NCBI GenBank assembly: GCA_014058105.1 | Contig: JACGCM010001752.1 | Span: 372,001 to 436,000, forward strand | Length of the DNA: 64,000 bases | Source: Kingdonia uniflora | Taxonomy: Eukaryota; Streptophyta; Magnoliopsida; Ranunculales; Circaeasteraceae | Reading direction: 5' to 3' | Part shown: positions 55,253 to 64,000 of the stretch, piece after piece | Numbering within the stretch: position 1 is the stretch's first letter | Layout of the letters: each line of letters opens with the position of its first letter | Position numbers and translations under genes: made by a program | The notes under the pieces: generated by a model | What the model was told of the DNA's origin: nothing | Databases searched by the model: none | The model's input: only the letters and a program-made list of their open reading frames with translations

Positions 55253-57396
55253 TCATACAGGAGCGACTGTACTAGCTCCTGCTATAGGGTCTCCAACCAC
55301 CAAACCTCTAGTACCCTCGACAGAAGGGTTCAGTCTTACAGCATCTGCAACTCCATCAGCTATAGTACCAGCAGGAGCCTCGTCGACCACTGGAGCCTCC
55401 ACATCACTGCCTCCACCAGCAGGATCTACTTCCATCCCTTCTATCTGAGAGACACCTTCGACTGAGCATCTTTCAATTGGAGAAAAGTTCTTGAAAGTTA
55501 TGGGATCATACCCCAAACTGTCTATGAAGTTCATCAAGGAAGTGGTCGTCTCACACTCCTCAACGAATTGGGCTTGGAAAGTTACCCTCTATTTTTCCAT
55601 TTCTGCCACCTTCTCAGCAAGCTTTGACTCTAGCACCTTCCGCATTTAAGAATTGTTGTCATGCTCAACTTTGAGTTCCCTCGCACACTCAGCTCTAATA
55701 GTCAACCTCTCCCGCTTTAGTACATTAACCTCAGTCTCCAGCGACAGCGCGGTCCCTTGAGCAAGCTCCAGATTGTACGCCGCCTATTTCAACTGCCTCG
55801 TTATTACCTTTTGGGCATTAGCAAAAGCTTGAGACTAAGCATGCACCTGCTAGAATACTTGAACCATCAGTACTTCTCGAAGCAAAGTGAATTTTAGCAT
55901 AATTTTAGAATCTTAAAAAATAGTTACCTGATGCAGAATCTTATTCATCTGCTTCCCAGCCGCCTCTGGGCCATTTCCGCAGAGAGTCGCCATCGATACG
56001 GCCATGGCCCGAGAATGCTCCTCTAGTTCGGCTTCAAGTCGCGCCTCGTCAGTATCCTCTGCATCATCAGCCCCCAGCTCAGATGCCTCTTATGTTGAAT
56101 TATCTCCAGTTTTTGGACTTTCAAAGGTTTGGGAACGACATTGCCCTTACCTTTATTAGCCTGCTTCGATGCCTCGGGAACTACTTCGGGCACTGGCGCT
56201 GCTTGCTGCCCCCTTAGAAAATAATTTAACTTACGAATCAACCTTGCTTTCTCCATTTCTTGGGACCCTTTTGAAGCACCTTCTTCTCTTCTCTTTTTTG
56301 TTGGTCTAGCAACAATAGGCTCATTTCGAAGCATTCTATCTATCTTCTTTAGCCTCTTCCTCATGATACCTAGCTTCCCGAATACCCAATTTATCTACTC
56401 CTCATTAAATTCGATGAGTTCGTCAATGTACCTCTTCGAATCCGCCAACGTCCTGGGATTGGGTTATGTAAAACAACAAAAGACAAGTTTAAATAACCTA
56501 TTCGATCCTCTCAACCAAAAGCCTTCGACAGTCAACTTACTTGGATTATACAGACTGTACTGCAGCCTATACTCTTCTTCCCCCTCTGCATTCTCATAAT
56601 TACCCCTTACTACCACTAAATCCTTATCCCACCCTCGACCCGTCGAACACAGATCGAATAGCCACGGTTTATCTACATGACATTGGATATGGTAAGTATC
56701 CACCTTCTTATTGGCTTTCCTCTAGTAGAATGATGCAATATTAAACCACTCGATCAGCCCCCTCTTCTCAAGCTTCAGCTCCACATTCATCCCCTTAACA
56801 ACCCTCATCATCTCATAGAAGTTACCATTCATCTGGCAAGGAACCATATCCCAGTAGTTCAACACCTCTTTCACCAACCTTTGAAGGGGTAGTCGCATCC
56901 CCAGTCGAATCCAACCTCTGAACGCAAAGAAACCCTCTCGAGGGGTATCCTTGAATTTGTACTCAGCCCCTATTGGCATTAGCACCATTCCCACCCTCAA
57001 CAAATCATGTTTAGCCACGAATCGATCCAGTCTCGCCTTCTCTTGAGCCGAGACAAACCCCGCACCTACCCTAGAACCAATCGAACCCTCATTACTGTCG
57101 CTCTACTCCCATTTTTCTCTCTCATCCCCTGAAGCCTCGACACTACCTTCGTTCCCTCTTCCCTGCCCTCCATCAATCTCATTTCCATCACTCTCCCCGA
57201 TCATTCGAGCCCTACGATGGCTCTTCCTCGAAGCCCCAATTTCAGGTACTACCACGACTAATGGGGCGTTGGCTGCAATGTTTAACTCTTCTACATTGTT
57301 GCTCTCACCCACTTGAGCACGACCAGACACACTCAGTTTATTTACTTCAATCTCCTCATCTATCAGCCTCAGTCTCATAGATTGACGGGTACGCAT
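55253..57396 (-). pseudogene. Gypsy-2 antisense reading frame (aORF)
   Basis: Minus-strand pieces in order: 57103-57396 (MRTRQSMRLRLIDEEIEV), 56722-57018 (YKFKDTPREGFFAFRGWIR; NFYEMMRVVKGMNVELK), 56464-56703 (YHIQCHVDKPWLFDLCSTG), 56023-56364 (basic, KKIDRMLRNEP, RPTKKRREEG), then 55253-55537 (alanine/valine-rich). Together over 400 codons with only a few breaks, more than chance would leave. The middle part recalls plant transposase-like (PMD-type) domains, but I cannot assign it. An AT-poor CT-rich segment near 57735 could be its promoter. Confidence 0.65.
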
Positions 57397-57399
57397 TAT

Positions 57400-58172
57400 A
57401 CCCTACAGAAGAAGAGGCACGCAATTAGATCGATATATTCGACTATCATATTTCGATATCATATTTTACTCTACCCTCACCAACTCGCCTAACCCATAGT
57501 CGAATACAACCCTTGTCACCACCTTAATATCCCCAATTTCACATAGGGCCGTACCTCCAGCCACTTGGGTTACCCCATTCCTCGGCCAGACCCTTATCAA
57601 TGAAAACCCTAACAGCTCCTACCCCACAATACAACCAACATACCAAGATAGCAGAAGAAACTACAGAGCAAAATTACTAAATCGCCTATTTACGAAGAAA
57701 GTCAGAAAAAGTACCTGTTCGAATGATTCAGACAGTAACAACGACGGTTCTCTCTCTTCTCTCCAATAAGTTCTACCTCAACAATGGCGTATGTTTTCTC
57801 TCCTTTTCTCGATTCTCTCTCTATTATTGATAATTTGGGGAATAGTAATTTTTTCCCTCACCCCTTTAAAAACCACCTTAGAAAAATAAAACTACCTTCG
57901 TTTCCCCATTTACCATTATTACCACTCTTCCACTCCCCCCTCATTTTCCGGCTGCGATATGAAGTTACAATTTTGCCCTCAACTGCTCCCGCATGCGTAC
58001 CACACGCCCCTCTCCATAAGATCTTCCATATGTCTCTCGAACCTTTTGGCAGACGAGTTACCCTCAACCGAACCTACATGTCACTTCCACATTTTTCCCA
58101 TAATACGAGGAAACATTATGATGACCTGCAGAGCACTCTACCCTAGGAACTGTACTGCCACTGACATGTCAG
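57400..58172 (+). other. Gypsy-2 region between antisense ORF and 3' LTR, no sense-strand gene seen
   Basis: CT-rich sequence that would be the 5' leader and promoter of the antisense frame. No clear polypurine tract was found before 58173. Confidence 0.4.
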
Positions 58173-58905
58173 ATGTTATGGCTGTCAGGCTCCGCAATCG
58201 AGGCCCATTTGCCTTCGAAAACAGAAATTTTCAAATCTCTCTTGATCTCGTTTGCAAACCATCATCTGCATTTTATGTCGACGATTCGTCCATACATATT
58301 AAGTACTCGATTATTCAATGTTACTCCAAGTTCTTATCATTCTTACTGCTCGTTCCTAAAAGTTTGACTTTCGACAAATTGCTATCGCGCCTACATTATC
58401 TTCGTCTACTATGCTTGTCATACTTTCAAAAAATTTACTTCAAAACAGACCAATTTCATTCGAATACATGTCCAAATAGACCGATTTCATTCGAATGCAT
58501 GTCCATACTCAAAAACAAAAATCAACAACAAACCAAACAAATAGAGACAACATCAACAGAAAATAAAATAACTTCTTATCCCCCCCCCCCTTCCCAAACT
58601 AGTGTCATTACCAAAACAAAGACGCCCCTATTTACAGACGAGACAATTCTGCAAAGCCTTAGCAGATTACCTTCGAATGCCCTGTAACTACCCATAGTTT
58701 GAACCTTCGACTACCTTCAATATATATAATAATTATCTTAAAAATCCACGCTAGAGGTCATGGATCATCCCATTCTAGGACTTCACGTAAGTGTGTTAGT
58801 ATATTAATGTCATTTACTATTATATTAGATACTTGCAAACCCCTACGCGAGGATAATCTAGTGGTGTAAGAGCTAGTTTTGCCTCTACAAAACTTGGCCT
58901 CTACA
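58173..58905 (+). repeat. Gypsy-2 3' LTR; only the R-U5 part matches the 5' LTR
   Basis: 58650-58905 matches 48242-48501 closely (GCAAAGCCTTA-CAGATTACC to GGCC-CTACA). Upstream of this the two are unrelated. A start at TGTTATGG (58173) would give 733 bp, close to the 758 bp of the 5' LTR, but that start is a guess. The U3 candidate contains a direct repeat (AGACC-ATTTCATTCGAAT-CATGTCCA, 58447-58503) and a C run (58580-58589). Confidence 0.6.
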
Positions 58906-61160
58906 ATCACGTCTGTCTCTATTAGCTGCCATTAAAAAATTTTGCACCTCTTCCCCAACACAGTACAAATGACCAATCACCTTACTTTTATACTCTACAA
59001 AGATCGTACGACATTCCTAAAATAGTTTAATATTCAAAATTCAAAGATATCTATACACTTGTTAAAATCCTACAGCTTTCATCCACAATATCCGCACACA
59101 AACAGTAAAACAAAATACTTTATCCTTATTCATTTTAGATCGACGCATCAACTATGCATTGTCTTACATTTATTGGAATACCAACACAGAATACTAAAAA
59201 TAGATTACTTATTTCGAGCTCCTGCATCTCGTGTTTACCGGGATCTATAGTTGTATTTGAAGCAGCCCGGATGGTTTACCTCCCCACATGGAATTATCTT
59301 TCGTCTTGCTGCCCTTGCATCCTCTTCAACAAGTTTGTCACATGTGAGCTGTCGAATAGTAATTTCTCATACCATGGCATCTAGTAGAGACTTACAAAAC
59401 ATATCGCACCAGAAAAATTGATCATACTCTGCACGCCTGCTTTCATAATCTAAATCGATCAAGTTCAGAAGCCTTGATATGAAACCTACCATCTGCTACT
59501 TGATGAGCATGCTGAGAGCGCATCCTCACCATGGTTACTTGCACTACCTTAACAGTAAATTAATCATATAGAAGATACAAGACATAGCAGCCAAGAATCA
59601 CCACTTTATATAGTCACCAGGAAGATCTTTGAAAATCCATATCACCCCACAGATTGTGCTGAAAGATATATTTTCGAAGAAAATTTTTGGGATAACAGAA
59701 TATCAACAGCAAATCCAGAATATTGTGACAGGTCATTCTTTCTATATTATAAAATATCTCTTCATATTTTATACTCCCAGATATGAAGATGGTAACATAC
59801 AAAATCAAACAAGTCCAACAGTAGCACCTACAAATCAATATCAATTCTTTTTAACAGTTTAAGACATTTTTTAGCCAGTTAGAATACATAGATTGCAGAA
59901 AACCATATACCTTTATATCCACCCAGTCATCTCACAGAAATTATCTACTTCCTACCATCACATTTTTGATCTCCTCTAATTTTTCAAATCACATCTATAA
60001 CTACCATTTACCAATATCCACACTAAAATCTTTACAATTTGCTTTTCCCCATCATACTCCATGATAAACTAACACCTATTTACAGGCTTCTATTTTTCAA
60101 CAGAAAGCTGCATAAATAAGTTCGAAGCACAGTATCAAGATAACAGAACGATGATATTTCATTAGTTTGAAAAGAAAATTACAGATTACTTTACATATAC
60201 ACTATCACTCCAGACAATATACAGATTACTTTCCAAGTTACATCAAATAACAGTTTGAAATGCCTATCAACAATCAACGAGGAAGAAGATGAAAATTTGA
60301 AGCAACTTCCAAACTCTAATCCCATGCTGTAAGGTCCAGGAAATAGTAGAACGAGAAATCACAGATGAAAGATCTTCTTCATGGCCAATATCTATGGTCC
60401 ATGAAAAAAAATGACCTCCTCCATCATCGCCACCAATCCTACCATAATACCCACCTCCCCGCATGCTAGAGACAGACGAAAGGTCTTATTTCTTAGAAAG
60501 GACCCACTTACTAGTGGGATACCGGTGAGACTCCCTCGGATGAACGCCTGTCGCTTCATCTTCACTTATTGCAGCCTCCTCCGCCAGTAACTGAAGCCCA
60601 TTTTGGCACTCTGCCTCAAATGTTAACAGATAGTGGAAACACACCATCTAATAATAATCATCCCCCGTATCCATCTTCTCTTCATATGGCATACGGTGAT
60701 CGGTATGTAACACAGGAATTGGTGTCGGTAGATGCAAAGGTTGGTATCCAAAATACCTGATGTGCAGTTCTTCCATCTTTCTACGAATCCTAGACTCCCG
60801 AGATTAGTTCATTGTAGTCACTATATTCTTAACAGTTAAAGGATGTCAAGTATATAAACAAAAATAGAGGAGAAATAGTTTAGAGACGAAGACTTGGTTT
60901 ATCACACACAACTCAGAGTGTTCTTTATACTGTGATCAGTATTTAAGCTGACTCCTCATATTCCCAACATCAGAAGGATTTCCCATACAAACAACATTGA
61001 CTTGAACCATTGGTTCTAGGAAACCCAAAAGACACCAATAGATATTCATGAATATACGTTGGAAATAATTCTCAGATACTAACTACAACATTAATAACAC
61101 TTCTTAACCAACAACACTCGCCCACAATATTTCTCGTACTGTTGGCTGAGAGGGGGCGGT
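58906..61160 (+). other. Gypsy-1 3' non-coding region, right of Gypsy-2; origin unclear
   Basis: No domain recognised. A GC-richer part (about 60400-60780) has frames on both strands (60267-60464 minus, 60569-60760 plus) with glycine- or proline-rich sequence, possibly a captured host fragment. A purine-rich tract GAGAGGGGGCGGT (61148-61160) right before the 3' LTR is the polypurine tract. Confidence 0.5.
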
Positions 61161-61889
61161 TGTAGTGTCTTATTCCGCATCATCTTTGACCAACATACAA
61201 ACTTTTAACCTCATCAACAGAGCATGTGACACAATCAGAATCAAGATAATAATATCCAGAAATAGTTACAGCACGAGTTTCTCAACCAATACCACTCAGC
61301 CATGATTCTCCTCGCACTCTTGGTTGAGAGCCGTATTGTAAAAGCTTATTTCGCATCTCAAACTTATGCTTCATCCTCGACCTCATGAATATACATGAGG
61401 TACTACTAAAGACATATTCAGTATCCCTAAGTTCGAGTCATCACTTTCGACCTCTACATCAACAGTTCGAGTTAAGAAAATGTACAGTTATCCATAAAGC
61501 CGTTATGCAGCAACAAAGATCAAAATGTTATACAATCTGATCAAAGAATAATCAAGTATATATTTTGTAACGTCCATCATTAAGAATCTTAATGGTCGTC
61601 AAACGGTCATATTATAAGGCTTATAAATAAGGTGAGAGAATTCAAGATGAGGGACAGAGGGATCCTCACTCTAATATTCCACATACCCAGAATGGTCATT
61701 CTAATAAGCTAGCAATCTTAATAATATTATCTTCCCTTCCTCAAAATCCTCAAGAGAGGTCATAGTTTTTAACCTATTCAAAAGTTTTCCACGCTAAATT
61801 GTCTTGTTAGTTATTATTAACTATTCTTGAGTGCTCAAAACACATATGGTAAAAAGGTTAAATTCGAGTCCCAAAATTAGGCTATTACA
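61161..61889 (+). repeat. Gypsy-1 3' LTR (729 bp)
   Basis: Starts TGTAGTGTCTTATTC after a purine-rich tract, ends GCTATTACA at 61889. Matches 35730-36473 across its length with scattered differences, including the TATAAATA box and the GAGGGACAGAGGGATCC segment. Confidence 0.92.
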
Positions 61890-64000
61890 ATAGTAGAGAG
61901 AGTACTAGTAGTTTATTTTCTCGGATAGACTTGATTTACTTTTAGTCAGCATTTTTTATTATGTTAGGAACAAATTATTTATATTTCAATAAACTGCTAG
62001 TGACATACATAAGATTTTCAATTTGTTCTAAATTATGATTATTCGAATTTACTGCTTGAGAAGTAGTTAAATTCAATATATGATAGTTGACCTACTATAT
62101 ACAGCCTGCATATTGATATATCTACACATTGAGCATGACTGATAATCAGATGAGTGGCGATACATGTCTCAGAGACATTAGTACCACACACTTGATCCTT
62201 TTGAGATATAAATATATTTTGTGTCTAACCTTATGCATTGGGGATGACATAAATATTATTGGCACAACCAATATGATAGAATGCACTAAGTGCGTCATAC
62301 TATTACTCTCTAACGGTATGATACGGGGTATCTAGTCTACTTTATAATCTAATAAATCCAGTCGGATTTTCCTGAGTTTAGGGAGATACATGATAATGTT
62401 TATCACGTAATGACTATCGAAGAAAATAACAGACAAGGTTCTATGTATTCACTCCATGTCTAAAGGTTAGAACACGTTATTAGAACAGTTTCCAATATAC
62501 TCCTTAGGACTCGGATAGTGAGGAGGATTATCAAGATTACATCTCAACTTTCCTTAAAAGGAGAGAAGATCCAAAGAGTGTACGTATAATGATTGCTTTC
62601 AAGAAAAGTCTATTATTTCATCCTAGTATGACCAAGGTGGAGTGGGATCTCCAGTATTTACTCCAAATGCATCCATAGAGACACATGTGGACCTATCTAT
62701 CCACATCGGAGCCAACTAAAATATTTATGGTCATAATAGACGCATCTAGGTGATGATCTTACGTTTGCCTATTATTAAAATCTAGGGATGCAATGTTAAC
62801 ATGACTTATCACTTAGATTATTTGATCATAGGCACAGTTTCTGGATTAACAGATCAAAGTCGATCGATACGACTTGACGGGGGCTTGAAAGTGTGGCTCA
62901 CAGACTTTTAATGATTATTTTACAACTAAATAGGATAGATGATTGAGCATCGTAAGTACCCCATACCATACCCAACTCGGGATTGGCGGAGAACCTAATC
63001 AAGCAATTTATGATAATTGTTAGGCCACTGTTATTACGATCACAACTTCATTCTAGTATGTGGGATATGCATTTTTGCTCCCACAACACTGAACAGGGTT
63101 CGTCCCATAGCAAATCATCAAATTATTTTTTCCCAAAAGTAACTAATAACTAGGTCAGAGCCCAGTGTCGCCCAATGATGAACATTTGGATATTCTGTAC
63201 AGGTGTTAATCACACCCCAATGTATGAAGATGGGAGCCTTAACATCGGTCTGGTATTATGTAGGTTATGATTCATATTTATTACTGGATATTAGGAACCT
63301 ACTGGATATTATTTATATACTGCAGGGCAGATAATTGTTACTTTGATGAGATGATATTCACAACATTGGAGGAAGATATGATAGTCAATACTGAGGATGT
63401 TTTCAAGAGGTCTTGGAAAATACTATCGATGTCTCATCTAGATCCCTATACATAAGTTAGGTGATAATAAGGTTTAACGGATTACAAACCTCTAATAGGT
63501 CGCAAATGAATTGTCAGACACATTCATAGACATTATTGAAGTACCGTAAGTATATATACCTACAAGTAATACACCTACATAGAAAAATGGTCCAGGGGAA
63601 CTAGTACCGCAGCTGAACGTTCCAAAAGAATTAGTACCGCAAACAAATCTGAGGCTTGCGCTTAATGCAAAGCACCGTTGGAAGAAAGTATTTTGAGTCG
63701 GGGAGCTATAGAATATGGGATAAATATGACTAATGGTGTAGTCAGTTCGTCGAGGATGGAACTACCCATCGACGAGGCAATAGTAGTTATGCGGCCAGTT
63801 GATGCATTACGAGACTAGCCCAAGGTGGCACATACGTATGATAATAATAAGATCTCGATCAATTAGAAGTCTGTAATAAGCACAACGTAGGATTATTCAG
63901 TAGAGATTTGCCGACAAGGTATTCATATTCGCTGTTATGCTCACCATCAAGAATGAGGATTCAGAACCACTTATTATAAACAATTATGTATTATTGTACA
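61890..64000 (+). mobile_element. Outermost LTR element resumed after Gypsy-1
   Basis: Begins with the target duplication ATAGT. No long frame with recognisable motifs in 2.1 kb. The sequence is mixed AT-rich with short frames of up to 68 codons (62129-62335), none convincing. It is assigned to the outer element only because Gypsy-1 is flanked by it. The element runs out of the window. Confidence 0.5.

Larger units (their letters stand above)
47744..58905 (+). mobile_element. Gypsy-2: Tat-lineage Ty3/gypsy element nested in Gypsy-1
   Basis: 5' LTR 47744-48501. 3' LTR ends at 58905. Flanks ATTAC (47739-47743) and ATCAC (58906-58910) are the likely target duplication with one change. Gag, protease, RT, two RNase H domains and integrase follow, then a 217-bp tandem repeat and an antisense ORF. 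Length 11.2 kb. The LTRs match only from about 48242/58650 to their ends; the U3 parts differ. It is the best preserved pol in the window but still carries stops and a mutated polymerase box. Confidence 0.9.
35730..61889 (+). mobile_element. Gypsy-1: Tat-lineage Ty3/gypsy element, interrupted by Gypsy-2
   Basis: 5' LTR 35730-36473 and 3' LTR 61161-61889 are alike along their whole length. Flanks GTAGT (35725-35729) and ATAGT (61890-61894) are the likely 5-bp target duplication with one change. Pol order is protease, RT, RNase H, second RNase H, integrase, i.e. Ty3/gypsy. The second, archaeal-type RNase H and the antisense reading frame before the 3' LTR point to the Tat lineage. Gypsy-2 occupies 47744-58905. 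Without it the element is about 15 kb. Stops and lost catalytic residues show it is inactive. Confidence 0.92.

Noticed and set aside
55227..55448. Alanine/threonine/proline-rich plus-strand frame as an arabinogalactan-like protein
   Set aside because: It is the complement of the better supported antisense ORF of Gypsy-2 and has no signal peptide.
1..64000. CRISPR arrays, rRNA or intact tRNA genes, bacterial-type operons
   Set aside because: None seen. tRNA-like boxes belong to the SINEs, and repeats are element- or minisatellite-derived. The sequence is eukaryotic.

Overview
The window is nuclear DNA of a flowering plant, most likely a eudicot. The grounds are Ty1/copia and Ty3/gypsy LTR retrotransposons with plant-type primer sites, a tRNA-derived SINE, a plant LINE tail, a hAT element, an endogenous pararetrovirus (Caulimoviridae), and an intron-containing PLAC8 gene with canonical plant splice sites. 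About nine tenths is mobile-element sequence. I see only one apparently intact host gene: a four-exon PLAC8 (cell number regulator / plant cadmium resistance type) gene on the minus strand at 7874-9248.

Layout. 1-4263 is a decayed minus-strand copia element (Copia-1), cut by the window edge. 4264-7560 is a tandemly amplified segment: its units carry relics of a PLAC8 last exon and a short signal-peptide-like exon, each unit ends at a piece of the same SINE, and a TATA box lies upstream. 7560-9470 is the intact PLAC8 gene, with a 61-bp triplet repeat in its leader. 9471-13455 holds a 988-bp hAT element with a perfect 8-bp target duplication, a roughly 60-bp minisatellite, a duplicated PLAC8 first-exon start, and duplicated intergenic sequence. 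13456-18154 is Copia-2, inserted inside the last exon of a second, dead PLAC8 paralog whose other exons lie at 18338-18983.

19063-27226 holds SINE copies and the endogenous pararetrovirus. The virus sits in a TA-dinucleotide repeat, and part of it is in two copies with a deletion and a small inversion. 27227-29385 is the 3' part of Copia-3. 29386-29690 is a second pararetrovirus fragment, again next to a TA repeat. 29767-31760 holds a first-exon relic of the dead PLAC8 paralog, its upstream DNA, and a 5'-truncated LINE.

From about 31836 to the right edge there is a nest of LTR elements. The outermost is an element with a gag gene and no pol seen in the window; its leader has a dense CACGTG cluster. 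Its gag is broken by a solo LTR (34165-34834, TSD GACAT) and then by a 26-kb Tat-lineage gypsy element (Gypsy-1, 35730-61889). Gypsy-1 is itself interrupted by a second Tat-like element (Gypsy-2, 47744-58905). Both gypsy elements carry gag, protease, reverse transcriptase, two RNase H domains, integrase, tandem repeats after pol, and a long antisense reading frame before the 3' LTR. The 61890-64000 sequence resumes the outermost element.

The locus is best read as a former PLAC8 tandem array on the minus strand, taken apart by repeated insertion and by local duplication. The order of insertions can be read from target-site duplications and broken codons. All element polyproteins contain stops, frameshifts or lost catalytic residues, so I see no autonomous element.
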